Shown: positions 18,996-27,570 of the stretch, in pieces
How the letters are laid out: each line of letters opens with the position of its first letter
How positions within the stretch are numbered: position 1 is the stretch's first letter
NCBI RefSeq assembly: GCF_042650605.1
Contig: NZ_JBHSBN010000007.1
Location: 62,001 to 126,000, forward strand
Source of the DNA: Micromonospora_J zhanjiangensis
Lineage (GTDB): Bacteria; Actinomycetota; Actinomycetes; Mycobacteriales; Micromonosporaceae
Reading direction: 5' to 3'
DNA length: 64,000 nt
The notes under the pieces: generated by a model
What the model was told of the DNA's origin: nothing
The model's database searches: none
What the model saw: only the letters and a program-made list of their open reading frames with translations
Translations under genes and position numbers: made by a program

Positions 18996-19100
18996 CCGGG
19001 CCGGGCGGTGGCGGGGCAGCGGCGGACCGGTCGGCAGGGGCAGACTCGGGCGGGTGACCGGCGGGTGCCGGTCCCGCGATCGGACAGAGGAAGGCCGCCG

Positions 19101-19976
19101 TTGACCCCCGAACAGGCCGCCACCGTCAGCCGGCCCAGCGTGCTCGCCCTGGGCCGCGCGCCGGGGGAGTGTCCCCGTACGTTGCGGCGGGCGCGACTGG
19201 TCGGGCTCTCCGGCTGGGCGTTCTACGTCACCGGCCGGGGCGGCGCCCTCGGCGACGTGCACGCCGAGACGGTCGCCGCGGCGATCGGCTTCATCGCCCC
19301 GGAGGCGGTCGCCGACGGGTGGGACACCGCCGGCCGGACGGCCCGCCCGGCGGAGGTGGCGGCCGGCAACCTGGTGGAGTGTTGCCGGTGGGGCGTCGAG
19401 CGGCTCAGCGGCGCTCCCGAGCTGCCCCGGCTGGTGGGGTTGTGCGGTCGGGTGGTCGCCGGGGCGGACGGCGCCGGTCTGCCGCTGTTCGCGGCGTGGC
19501 GGGCCATGTCGGTGCCGCACGACGCGCCGGCCGCGCGGCTGGCCGCCCTGCTCTACGTGCTGCGTGAACTCGTCGGCGGGAGCTACCTGCTCGGCGTCCG
19601 GGCGGTCGGGATGAGCCCGCGGGACGCCCTGGTGGCGGGGGACGAGGGCGTGGCCGGGGCGGCCGCGCACGGTTGGCCGCCGCCGTATCCGGCGGTGGGC
19701 CCGCTGGTCCGCCGACGGCTGCTGGCCCAGGCCATCGGCGACCGGCTGGTCGGCGCCGCGCTGGCCGTGCTGTCGCCGGTCGAGCGGGCCGAGTACGCCG
19801 CCGGGCTGGCCGCTCTGCACGCGCGCATCCGCCCTCCGGCCGGGCGTGACGGGGCAGAGCCGGGCGGGGCCGACCCGGACGGCGCCGGTCCGCCCCGCGC
19901 CGCCGGTCCGCCCCGCGCCGGCGGTTCGGGCGACGGGCCGGAAAATGAGCGGCGTCCGGGAGCCGGGTCGGGTTAG
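19101..19976 (+). CDS. SCO6745-like helix-turn-helix family protein
   Basis: 291-residue helical protein resembling the actinomycete SCO6745 family. GWAFYVTGRGGALGDVHAETVAAAIGFIAPEAVADGW is the diagnostic region (only the first part is quoted by families: FYVTGRGGALGD). The family is annotated as HTH-like but has no proven DNA target. TTG at 19101 follows an AGAGGAAGG ribosome site and is preferred to 19008, where the extra N-terminus is low-complexity. The C-terminal 40 residues are Gly/Pro-rich and probably disordered. Confidence 0.7.
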   Translation: MTPEQAATVSRPSVLALGRAPGECPRTLRRARLVGLSGWAFYVTGRGGALGDVHAETVAAAIGFIAPEAVADGWDTAGRTARPAEVAAGNLVECCRWGVERLSGAPELPRLVGLCGRVVAGADGAGLPLFAAWRAMSVPHDAPAARLAALLYVLRELVGGSYLLGVRAVGMSPRDALVAGDEGVAGAAAHGWPPPYPAVGPLVRRRLLAQAIGDRLVGAALAVLSPVERAEYAAGLAALHARIRPPAGRDGAEPGGADPDGAGPPRAAGPPRAGGSGDGPENERRPGAGSG

Positions 19977-19984
19977 CTGCTGGC

Positions 19985-20950
19985 GTGCGCATTCCCGACG
20001 GTTGGTCCACCCGCCGCCCCACCCTCGCCGACCAGTCGGCGATCCTGGCCGTGCTGCGGGCCAGCGAGCTCGCCTCGACCGGCGAACCGGACTCCACCCT
20101 GGACACCGTCCGGGAGGCGTTGACCGCACCGAACTGTGACCCGGCCCGGGACTCGCTGCTCGCCGTGGATCCGGCCGGCGAGGTGGTCGGCTGGACCTAC
20201 CTGGACAACCCGACCGGCTCGGACCAGGAGTTCGTCGAGGTGTTCGTCCATCCCGACCGGGGGGAACCGGCCCTGGCGCCGCTGCTCGCCGCCCAGCTCG
20301 ACCGGGTGGCCGAGCGGGCCACCGAGTTCGGGCACCCGGTGCTGACCCTGAGTGCCGGTGCGATCCCCACCGAGCGGCGCTGGATCGGGACGCTGCGCGC
20401 CGCCGGCTTCGACTTCCACAAGCGGCACGCCCGGATGCGCCGCCCGTTGACCGGCCTGCCGGCGCAGCCGCCCGGGCCGCCCGCGGGGGTGCGGATCCGG
20501 CCGGTACGCCCGGACGACGCCGCCGACCTGCGGCGGTTCCACGAGATCCTGGAGGCCGGCTTCGGTGCCCTGCCGGACCACCAGCCGTCGACGTACGAGC
20601 AGTGGTGGGAGCGGGTGGCCGCCGAGCCGACGGTGGCCTGGGACGAGTGGTTCGTTGCCGAGGTCGACGGAATGCCGGCGGGCATCCTGCAGTCCTCCGA
20701 CCGGATGCTGGACCAGGACGAGGGCTGGGTCCGCTACCTGTCGGTGTCGGCCGACCACCGACGGCGCGGGATCGGGGCCGCGCTGCTGGCCGCCGCCTTC
20801 GCCCGGTACGCCGCCAAGGGGCGCCGGTCCGCCGGCCTGGGCGTGGACCTGGCCAACCCGACCGAGGCGGCCCGGCTCTACCGGTCGGTGGGCATGACCC
20901 CGGTGTTCGAGGCGGACATCTTCCAGCGCACGGTATGCGCCGCGGGCTGA
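19985..20950 (+). CDS. Tandem-domain GNAT N-acetyltransferase
   Basis: 321 residues with two GNAT folds. The N-terminal copy (about 1-150) is degenerate, and the C-terminal copy has the acetyl-CoA loop VSADHRRRGIGAALLAAAF and the closing ANPTEAARLYRSVGM. Two-domain GNATs of this length include the mycothiol synthase MshD, which actinomycetes need, but the substrate residues cannot be verified here, so I leave it generic. The TTAGCT -10 box overlaps the stop codon of the upstream gene and the GTG follows 6 nt later. Confidence 0.85.
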   Translation: MRIPDGWSTRRPTLADQSAILAVLRASELASTGEPDSTLDTVREALTAPNCDPARDSLLAVDPAGEVVGWTYLDNPTGSDQEFVEVFVHPDRGEPALAPLLAAQLDRVAERATEFGHPVLTLSAGAIPTERRWIGTLRAAGFDFHKRHARMRRPLTGLPAQPPGPPAGVRIRPVRPDDAADLRRFHEILEAGFGALPDHQPSTYEQWWERVAAEPTVAWDEWFVAEVDGMPAGILQSSDRMLDQDEGWVRYLSVSADHRRRGIGAALLAAAFARYAAKGRRSAGLGVDLANPTEAARLYRSVGMTPVFEADIFQRTVCAAG

Positions 20951-20977
20951 CCCCGGTCTGATCCGGCCCGGCCCGGC

Positions 20978-21433
20978 TCAGGCGGTGGCGGTGCCGGTCG
21001 GCCGGGTACGCAGCTCGGCCACGTAGTCGTCCGGGGCGCCGGCCTTCTGCGCCGCGTTGGCGATCTCGGAGAGGTACCACGCGGTGGGCAGGCCGCCCTC
21101 GTACCCGTCGAAGACGTACACCCAGGCGGTGACCTCGCCGTCCAGGGTGACCACCCGCACGTGCAGCTTCCGGTACGTGCCGGCCGCGACGCCCTCGATA
21201 TCGTCGAGCTGGCTGGCGTCCCAGGGATGGACGTCGTAGAGCGCCACGAACACCCGGTCGCCGGGGGACTCGACGATGGTGGTCACCGCGCCCTCCCAAC
21301 CGATCACCCCCTCGCCGGCGAAGGTGAGCCGCCAGCCTTCCAGCCAGCCGGTACCCACCATCGGGGAATGCGGACAATATGCCCGCATCCTGGCAGGGTC
21401 GAGGTTAGAGCCGTACGCGGCGTAATGACGCAC
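20978..21433 (-). CDS. Gamma-glutamylcyclotransferase-like protein
   Basis: 151-residue GGCT/AIG2-fold enzyme that would cyclise gamma-glutamyl amines to pyroglutamate. The substrate-binding YGSNLDP motif is at residues 7-13, followed by LTFAGEGVIGWEGAVTTI and a catalytic-Glu candidate in LDDIEGV. A TATCGT -10 box lies 7 nt before the GTG, which supports this start. It is divergent from the LpdA-like flavoprotein. Confidence 0.85.
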   Translation of the reverse strand: MRHYAAYGSNLDPARMRAYCPHSPMVGTGWLEGWRLTFAGEGVIGWEGAVTTIVESPGDRVFVALYDVHPWDASQLDDIEGVAAGTYRKLHVRVVTLDGEVTAWVYVFDGYEGGLPTAWYLSEIANAAQKAGAPDDYVAELRTRPTGTATA

Positions 21434-21539
21434 GGCGATGACGATAGCCCGGTGGACGGGTGGGGGAGAATACGACGGTGCGTGTCGGACGGGTTCGGGA
21501 GAAGAAAGTCACTGTGATCGACAACGGAGGGCGAGGACT

Positions 21540-22943
21540 GTGAGCCACATCGTGATCATCGGTGGGGGGCCGGCCGGTTACGAGGCGGCCCTGGTCGCCG
21601 CGCAACTGGACGCGGAGGTCACCGTGGTCGAGGCCGAGGGGGCGGGTGGCGCCTGCGTCCTGTCCGACTGCGTCCCGTCCAAGACCTTCATCGCCAGCTC
21701 AGAGGTGGTGACCGGGTACCGCGACCGGGAGGAGTTCGGGGTCCACTCGGACGGGCTGGAGGCGGTCACCGTCGACGGCGCGGCCGTGCACGAGCGGGTC
21801 AAGCGGCTCGCCCTGGCGCAGTCCGCGGACATCCAGGCCAAATTGATCAAGGCGGGGGTCTCCTTCGTCTCCGGCCGGGCCCGGCTCGGCGAGGACACGC
21901 TCGGTCACACCCACCGGGTGCTGGTCACCCCGGACGACGGTGACTCGGCGTACTCGATCGACGCCGCCACGGTGCTGATCGCCACCGGGGCCACGCCGCG
22001 GGTGCTGCCCAGCGCGGTCCCGGACGGCGAGCGGATCCTCACCTGGCGTCAGGTCTACGACCTGCCCGACCTGCCGGACCGGTTGATCGTGATCGGTTCG
22101 GGTGTCACCGGCGCCGAGTTCGCCAGCGCCTACCTGGCGATGGGGGTGGAGGTGACCCTGGTCTCCAGCCGGGACCGGGTGATGCCGCACGAGGACGCCG
22201 ACGCCGCGATGGCGATCGAGCAGGTGTTCCGCTCCCGGGGGATGAGCATCCTGAACAACTCCCGGGCCGAGTCGGTCCGCCGCACCGGCGACGGGGTCGA
22301 GGTCGTGCTCGCCGACGGCCGGGTGGTGCACGGCTCGCACGCGCTGATGGCTGTCGGTTCCGTGCCGAACACCGCCGAACTGGGCCTGCCCGAGTACGGC
22401 GTCGAGGTCGCCCGGGGTGGCTACGTCACCGTCGACCGGGTGTCCCGGACCAACGTCCCGGGAATCTACGCCGCCGGTGACTGCACCGGGGTGCTGCCGC
22501 TGGCCAGCGTCGCCGCGATGCAGGGCCGGATCGCGATGTGGCACGCGCTCGGCGAGGCCGTCCAGCCGCTGCGGCTGCGGACCGTCGCGGCGAACGTGTT
22601 CACCGATCCGGAACTGGCCACCGTCGGGGTGTCCCAGGACGAGGTGGACTCCGGCCGTACGCCGGCCCGCCAGGTGATGCTGCCGCTGGCCGGCAACGCC
22701 CGGGCCAAGATGGACGACCTCTCGGACGGGTTCGTCAAGCTGTTCTGCCGGCCGGCCAGCGGCCAGGTGATCGGCGGCGTGGTGGTCGCGCCGAAGGCGA
22801 GCGAGCTGATCCTGCCGATCACCATCGCGGTGGAGAACCATCTCACCGTCAACCAGCTCGCCCACACGATCACGATCTACCCGTCGTTGTCCGGCTCGCT
22901 CACCGAGGCGGCCCGCCAGCTGATGCTGCACGAACAGGAGTGA
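21540..22943 (+). CDS. lpdA: LpdA-like NAD(P)H quinone reductase / flavoprotein disulfide reductase
   Basis: 467-residue FAD enzyme of the pyridine nucleotide-disulfide reductase family. The FAD site is IIGGGPAGYEAAL, the NAD site IGSGVTGAEFAS and the second FAD motif YAAGDCTGVLPL. The redox pair CVLSDC is intact. At the C-terminus, where true dihydrolipoyl dehydrogenases carry a His-Glu dyad, the sequence is TITIYPSLSGSLTEAAR, so the general base is lost. This matches the mycobacterial LpdA-type quinone reductase rather than the pyruvate-dehydrogenase E3. GTG start with a GGAGG site. Confidence 0.85.
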   Translation: MSHIVIIGGGPAGYEAALVAAQLDAEVTVVEAEGAGGACVLSDCVPSKTFIASSEVVTGYRDREEFGVHSDGLEAVTVDGAAVHERVKRLALAQSADIQAKLIKAGVSFVSGRARLGEDTLGHTHRVLVTPDDGDSAYSIDAATVLIATGATPRVLPSAVPDGERILTWRQVYDLPDLPDRLIVIGSGVTGAEFASAYLAMGVEVTLVSSRDRVMPHEDADAAMAIEQVFRSRGMSILNNSRAESVRRTGDGVEVVLADGRVVHGSHALMAVGSVPNTAELGLPEYGVEVARGGYVTVDRVSRTNVPGIYAAGDCTGVLPLASVAAMQGRIAMWHALGEAVQPLRLRTVAANVFTDPELATVGVSQDEVDSGRTPARQVMLPLAGNARAKMDDLSDGFVKLFCRPASGQVIGGVVVAPKASELILPITIAVENHLTVNQLAHTITIYPSLSGSLTEAARQLMLHEQE

Positions 22944-23191
22944 CACCGCGGCCGTACCCGGGCGGGACGCCACCCCGGCGGCGGGCCACGCGCGGGGCAC
23001 GGCGGACGGCCGCGCGGCGTACCGTTGACGGGCCGGCCCGGGACGCCGGGGCCCCGTTCCTGACGACCCGGCCGTAGCGGCCCGTCGGCAGGTCCCGTGC
23101 CGGCGGGCCGTCCCCCACCGTCGCGGCGCGCGGTGTCGCGGCGGCGAAAACCGGCTGCACCGGCCCGACGCGGCGGCGTACGGTCGCCGGT

Positions 23192-23248
23192 ATGCGCAGT
23201 GCGATGGTGATGACGACGACGCCGGGATTCCCCGGCGCGCCGCACTGA
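23192..23248 (+). CDS. Possible 18-residue leader peptide
   Basis: ATG at 23192 lies 7 nt after a TACGGT -10 box, so it would be a leaderless mini-ORF. It encodes MRSAMVMTTTPGFPGAPH and stops at 23248, 13 nt before a perfect 17-bp hairpin. The arrangement (leader ORF, strong hairpin, then a GGGAGA site and ATG at 23352) looks like an attenuation leader, but no plus-strand gene follows because doxX is encoded on the other strand. Whether it is translated cannot be told. Confidence 0.4.
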   Translation: MRSAMVMTTTPGFPGAPH

Positions 23249-23261
23249 CGTTCAGATCCGT

Positions 23262-23298
23262 CGACGAGGCCCCGGGCGATCCGCCCGGGGCCTCGTCG
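23262..23298. terminator. Perfect 17-bp hairpin, terminator or attenuator
   Basis: Arms 23262-23278 and 23282-23298 are exact complements around a 3-nt loop (CGACGAGGCCCCGGGCG on the left). No T-run follows. It lies beyond the ends of both the lpdA-like gene (plus) and doxX (minus), so it may act as a shared terminator, or as the attenuator of the leader ORF before it. Confidence 0.8.
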
Positions 23299-23349
23299 CG
23301 TTCCGGGTCGGAATCCGCGCCGCGGCCGTGACCCGAGCCGGGAGAACCA

Positions 23350-23799
23350 TCATGCTCGACCACCGACGGCTACGGCGAGCGCGGCACCGACGAAGACGAC
23401 CTGAAGCACGGTGCGCACTCCCAGCGGGGTGACCGGCCGTCCGGTGAGGGTCAGCCCGCGCCGCGCGGCCGAGGCGTTGGCCGGAAACATGGCCAGCATC
23501 AGCAGCGCCAGTCCGGCGGCGGCCCAGCGGGCGGTCACCGGCACGAGCAGTCCGAGCGAACCAGCGAGTTCGAGTACGCCGGTCACGGTGACCAGCAGGT
23601 CGGGTCGAGGCAGTCGGGGCGGGACCATCGCGACCAGGTCGGCCCGGCGGGAGGCGAAGTGGGCCAGCCCGGTCAGCGCGAACATCAGGGCGAGACCGGC
23701 CCGCAGGGCGGGATGCCAGCCGTCCAGGGCGGCGATGCCGAGCAGGCCGGCGATCCGGGCCGCGGCGGTGCCGGCGATCAGGGCGATCAGGGGTGCCAC
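23350..23799 (-). CDS. DoxX family membrane protein
   Basis: 149-residue protein with four predicted membrane helices (about residues 8-25, 33-50, 68-88 and 90-108, plus a C-terminal segment VLQVVFVGAALAVAVGG). DoxX proteins are linked to thiosulfate/quinone metabolism and to stress-related membrane complexes, but most members are uncharacterised. GTG start with a GAGGA site. It is divergent from the TetR regulator, with two TetR-type operators in the spacer, so it is probably the regulator's target. Confidence 0.85.
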   Translation of the reverse strand: MAPLIALIAGTAAARIAGLLGIAALDGWHPALRAGLALMFALTGLAHFASRRADLVAMVPPRLPRPDLLVTVTGVLELAGSLGLLVPVTARWAAAGLALLMLAMFPANASAARRGLTLTGRPVTPLGVRTVLQVVFVGAALAVAVGGRA

Positions 23800-23828
23800 G
23801 AGATGTCCTCTTTCCTCCGACGAGCAAT

Positions 23829-23877
23829 CTTGTCACTGACAAGAATCGGCGAGAAGTGGAATCTTGTCAACGACAAG
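23829..23877. promoter_or_regulatory. Two TetR-type operators between doxX and tetR
   Basis: CTTGTC-ACT-GACAAG (23829-23843) and CTTGTC-AAC-GACAAG (23863-23877) are identical 6-bp dyads, 34 bp apart centre to centre, in the 92-nt divergent spacer. The second abuts the TAGAGT -10 box of tetR. They are the most convincing operator pair in the window. Confidence 0.8.
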
Positions 23878-23891
23878 TTAGAGTGGTGGGC

Positions 23892-24440
23892 ATGGCAGCG
23901 ACCCGCGCGTATCACCACGGCGACCTGCGTCGCGTCCTGCTCGGCGCGGCGGCGGAGGTGATCGGGGAGTCCGGACCGGGTGCCCTGAGCCTGCGTGACC
24001 TGGCCCGCCGGGCCGGTGTGTCGCACGCGGCTCCCGCCCACCACTTCGGGGACAAGGCGGGGCTGCTTACCGCGCTCGCCACGCAGGGCTTCGACCTGCT
24101 CGCCGACGCGCTCCGGGCGGCGGGAGACGACCTGTTGGAAATCGGGGTGGCGTACGTGGGCTTCGCGGTCCGGCACCGCGCACACTTCGAGGTGATGTTC
24201 CGCCCCGACCTCTACCGCGCCGACGACGCCGAACTGCTCGCCGCCCGGAACCGGACCCGGCGGATCCTGCGCGGCGGCGTCGCCCGGCGCACCGGCCAGG
24301 ACCCGGACGTCGACGCCCTCGCCGCCTGGTCGATCGTGCACGGCTTCGCCACGTTGTGGCTGTCCGGTGCCCTGCCCTCCCAGGTCGGAGCGGACCCCGA
24401 GGCCGCCGCGCGGGCCGTCGCCCGCAGGCTGTTCCCCTGA
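23892..24440 (+). CDS. TetR/AcrR family regulator
   Basis: 182-residue repressor. The N-terminal HTH is LSLRDLARRAGVSHAAPAHHFGDKAGLLTAL, where the recognition helix is SHAAPAHHF. The C-terminal ligand domain has a WxxxHGFATLWLSG stretch of the WHG (TetR_C_33) subtype. The ATG at 23892 follows a TAGAGT -10 box by 7 nt. Two matching dyads in the divergent spacer indicate autoregulation and control of doxX. Confidence 0.92.
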   Translation: MAATRAYHHGDLRRVLLGAAAEVIGESGPGALSLRDLARRAGVSHAAPAHHFGDKAGLLTALATQGFDLLADALRAAGDDLLEIGVAYVGFAVRHRAHFEVMFRPDLYRADDAELLAARNRTRRILRGGVARRTGQDPDVDALAAWSIVHGFATLWLSGALPSQVGADPEAAARAVARRLFP

Positions 24441-24480
24441 CCCGTGGCGCGGTGGCGCACCGGCGGAGGCGCCGCGCGGT

Positions 24481-25920
24481 TCACCAGCTGGTCGGCAGCG
24501 GCATGCCCTCGGTGTAGCCGGCGGTGCTCTGCACGCCGACCAGGGCCCGTTCGTGGAACTCCTCGATGGTGGCGGCCCCCGCGTAGGTGAACGCGCTCCG
24601 GACCCCGGAGATGATCTCGTCGATCAGGTCCTCCACGCCGGGTCGGGCCGGATCCAGGTACATCCGGGCGGACGAGATGCCCTCCTCGAAGATCGCCTTG
24701 CGGGCCCGGTCGAACGCGCTGTCCTCGGCGGTACGGGCGCTGACCGCGCGCGCCGAGGCCATCCCGAAGCTCTCCTTGTAGCGCCGGCCGTCCGGGTCGG
24801 TGAACAGGTCACCGGGGGATTCGTAGGTGCCGGCGAACCAGGAGCCGATCATCACGTTCGAGGCGCCGGCGGCCAGCGCGAGGGCCACGTCCCGGGGGTG
24901 GCGTACGCCGCCGTCGGCCCAGACGTACCGGCCCAGTGCCCGGGCCGCCGCCGCGCAGTCCCGGACGGCCGAGAACTGGGGTCGGCCGACGCCGGTCATC
25001 ATCCGGGTGGTGCACATCGCGCCCGGCCCGACACCGACCTTCACGATGTCGGCCCCCGCCTCCACCAGGTCCCGTACGCCCTCGGCGGTGACCACGTTGC
25101 CGGCCGCGACCGGGACCGCCGGGTCCAGCTTGCGGACCGCCCGCAGCGCCGAGATCATCCGTTCCTGGTGCCCGTGCGCGGTGTCCACCACCAGGGTGTC
25201 CACCCCGGCCGCCAGCAGGGCGGCGGCCTTGCCCGTCACGTCGCCGTTGATGCCCACCGCGGCGGCGACGCGCAGCCGTCCCGCGTCGTCCACGGCCGGG
25301 CGGTACAGCGTGGCCCGCAGCGCGCCCTGGCGGGTCAGCACGCCCACCAGCCGACCCGCGGCGTCCACCGCCGGGGCGAGCCGGCGCCGGCCCGCGTGCA
25401 GCCGGTCGAAGCCGGCGCGCGGGTCCGCGTCCGCCGACACGGTGTGCAACTCCGTCGACATCACGTGCCGGAGCTGGGCGAACCGGTCCACGCCCTCGGT
25501 GTCCGCCTCGGTCACCACGCCCATCGGCCGGCCGTCCGGGTCGACCACGATCACCGCGCCGTGCGACCGTTTCGGCAGCAGGTGGATCGCGTCGCCGACG
25601 GTGTCGGTCGGGCCGAGGGTGATCGCCGTGTCGTGCACCAGGTGCCGCCGCTTGACCCAGGCGACCACGTCGGCCACCACCTCGATCGGGATGTCCTGGG
25701 GAATCACCGCGACGGCCCCGCGCCGGGCCACCGTCTCGGCCATCCGCCGGCCGGCGACCGCGGTCATGTTCGCGACCACCAGGGGGAGGGTGGTGCCGGT
25801 GCCGTCGGCCGTGGCCAGGTCGACGTCGAGCCGAGACGCCACCTCGGAGCGGTTGGGCGCCATGAAGACGTCGTTGTAGGTCAGGTCGTACGCGGGAACC
25901 GCGTCATGAAGGAACCTCAC
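24481..25920 (-). CDS. guaB1: GuaB1-type IMPDH-related protein (probable GMP reductase)
   Basis: 479-residue (beta/alpha)8 enzyme with two CBS domains inserted at about residues 95-205. The catalytic loop is GVGPGAMCTTRMMTGVGRPQ with Cys. The N-terminal LTYNDVFMAPNRSEVASR and the C-terminal YKESFGMAS flap are family features. In mycobacteria the GuaB1 paralogue of IMP dehydrogenase was shown to be a GMP reductase that converts GMP to IMP. I infer the same role, acting in purine salvage with control through the CBS pair. The start codon GTG follows an AATGAT box by 6 nt. Confidence 0.9.
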   Translation of the reverse strand: MRFLHDAVPAYDLTYNDVFMAPNRSEVASRLDVDLATADGTGTTLPLVVANMTAVAGRRMAETVARRGAVAVIPQDIPIEVVADVVAWVKRRHLVHDTAITLGPTDTVGDAIHLLPKRSHGAVIVVDPDGRPMGVVTEADTEGVDRFAQLRHVMSTELHTVSADADPRAGFDRLHAGRRRLAPAVDAAGRLVGVLTRQGALRATLYRPAVDDAGRLRVAAAVGINGDVTGKAAALLAAGVDTLVVDTAHGHQERMISALRAVRKLDPAVPVAAGNVVTAEGVRDLVEAGADIVKVGVGPGAMCTTRMMTGVGRPQFSAVRDCAAAARALGRYVWADGGVRHPRDVALALAAGASNVMIGSWFAGTYESPGDLFTDPDGRRYKESFGMASARAVSARTAEDSAFDRARKAIFEEGISSARMYLDPARPGVEDLIDEIISGVRSAFTYAGAATIEEFHERALVGVQSTAGYTEGMPLPTSW

Positions 25921-25983
25921 CCGGCAATCATTCCTGGCCAGCCGCCCCGTCCGCCGCCGGTGGTCGCGGAAAACACGTCCGGC

Positions 25984-26592
25984 TCACCCGTCCAGCAGCA
26001 GGACCGTCGCCGTCGCGGCCATCAGCACGGCGACCGCGCCGTCGAGCGCCCGCCACACGCCGGTACGGGCGAGCAGCGGCGCGAGTCGGCCCGCGCCGAC
26101 GCCCAACGCGAAGAACCAGGTGAAACTGGCGGTCACCGCGCCGGCTCCGAAGGCCCACCGGTGGGCGTGCTGCTGGGCGATCCCGCCGAGGAGCAGCAGG
26201 GTGTCCACGTACACGTGCGGGTTCAGCCAGGTGAACGCGAGGCAGGTCAGCACCGTCACCCGCAGGGCGGTTCGGGGCTGGTCGTCCGGCCGCAGGGCGC
26301 CCGGGCGGAGTACGCGGCGGGCGGCGAGCACCGCGTAACCGAGGAGGAAGGCCGCACCGCCCCACCGGAGCAGGGCCGTCAACTCCGGTCGGTGTCCCAG
26401 CACCGAGCCCAAGCCGCCCACCCCGGCGCCGATCAGCACGGCGTCCGACGCGGCGCAGATGAACACCACCACGGCGACGTGTTCCCGGCGCAGCCCCTGG
26501 CGGAGCACGAAGGCGTTCTGCGCGCCGATCGCGACGATCAGGGCGCCCGAGACGGTGAGTCCGGCGAGGGCGGAGGCGAGGACATCGGGCAC
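25984..26592 (-). CDS. LysE/ArgO family amino acid exporter
   Basis: 202-residue inner-membrane exporter with about six hydrophobic segments. GAQNAFVLRQGLRREH after the first helix and TWLNPHVYVDTLLLLGG are the hallmark motifs of the basic amino acid exporters LysE/ArgO. TAGCGT lies 6 nt before the GTG, giving a leaderless message. It is divergent from a LysG/ArgP-like regulator, the classical gene pair, and so probably exports lysine or arginine when these accumulate. Confidence 0.93.
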   Translation of the reverse strand: MPDVLASALAGLTVSGALIVAIGAQNAFVLRQGLRREHVAVVVFICAASDAVLIGAGVGGLGSVLGHRPELTALLRWGGAAFLLGYAVLAARRVLRPGALRPDDQPRTALRVTVLTCLAFTWLNPHVYVDTLLLLGGIAQQHAHRWAFGAGAVTASFTWFFALGVGAGRLAPLLARTGVWRALDGAVAVLMAATATVLLLDG

Positions 26593-26660
26593 GCCACGAC
26601 GCTAGGTGGCACCGCCCCAGCAGTCCAACTAAAGGATCTGCTATACCATAAGCTTTGCTG

Positions 26661-27557
26661 ATGGAAGGACTCGATTCCGTTCAGCTCCGCACGCTGGCCG
26701 CCGTGGTCGCGGAGGGCAGCTTCGAGGCGGCGGCCCGGCTGCTGCACGTGACCCAGTCGGCGGTGAGCCAGCGCATCCGGGCGCTGGAGGGCAGCGTCGG
26801 GCAGGTGCTGGTCCGACGCAGCCGGCCGTGCCGGGCCACCGAGGCCGGCCGCCCGCTGCTCCGACTGGCCAGCCAGTTCGCCCTGCTGGAGGGCGAGGCA
26901 CTGGCCGAGGCCCGCGGGTCGCTGGCCGGGGCCCGTACGGCGTCCCGGGTGGCCGTGGTGGTGAACGCCGACTCCCTGGCGACCTGGTTCGTCGACGCGT
27001 TGGCCCGCCTTCCGGCGGAGCTGGCGGTCTCCTTCGACATCCGCCAGGACGACCAGGACCACACCGCCGAGTTGCTCCGCGACGGCTCGGTGATGGCCGG
27101 GGTCACCGCCCAGCGGGAGGCGGTGCAGGGCTGCCGGGTACGCCCCCTGGGCGCCATGCGCTACCGGGCGGTGGCCGCCCCGGCGGTGGTCGGACGCTGG
27201 TTCGCCGACGGGCTGACCCCGGCGGCGTTGGCCGTGGCGCCGGTGCTCGTCTTCGACCGCAAGGACCGGGTGCAGCACCGGTTCATCCGCGCGGTGGTCG
27301 GGCGGGACCTCGACCCGCCGGTGCACTACCTGCCGTCGGTGCCGGCCTTCTCCGAGGCGGTCCGGCGCGGGCTGGGCTGGGCGCTGATCCTGGACCGGCT
27401 GGTCCGTCCCGACCTCGCCTGCGGGGCGTGCGTCGAGCTGGACCCGGCCCGCCCGGTCGACGTGCCGCTGTACTGGCAGCACTGGCGGCTGGACTCGACG
27501 GTGCTGACGGCGCTCACCGAGGCGGTGCACGCCGCGGCCGCCGAGGCCCTGCACTGA
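26661..27557 (+). CDS. LysR family regulator, LysG/ArgP type
   Basis: 298-residue LysR regulator. The N-terminal winged helix is AAVVAEGSFEAAARLLHVTQSAVSQRI. The effector domain has no cleavage or break. Members of this subgroup activate the adjacent lysE/argO gene when lysine, arginine or histidine is bound. The 68-nt divergent spacer (26593-26660) is AT-rich and contains the two promoters. ATG at 26661 is the natural start of the HTH. Confidence 0.92.
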   Translation: MEGLDSVQLRTLAAVVAEGSFEAAARLLHVTQSAVSQRIRALEGSVGQVLVRRSRPCRATEAGRPLLRLASQFALLEGEALAEARGSLAGARTASRVAVVVNADSLATWFVDALARLPAELAVSFDIRQDDQDHTAELLRDGSVMAGVTAQREAVQGCRVRPLGAMRYRAVAAPAVVGRWFADGLTPAALAVAPVLVFDRKDRVQHRFIRAVVGRDLDPPVHYLPSVPAFSEAVRRGLGWALILDRLVRPDLACGACVELDPARPVDVPLYWQHWRLDSTVLTALTEAVHAAAAEALH

Positions 27558-27570
27558 GCCCCGGCGCCGG

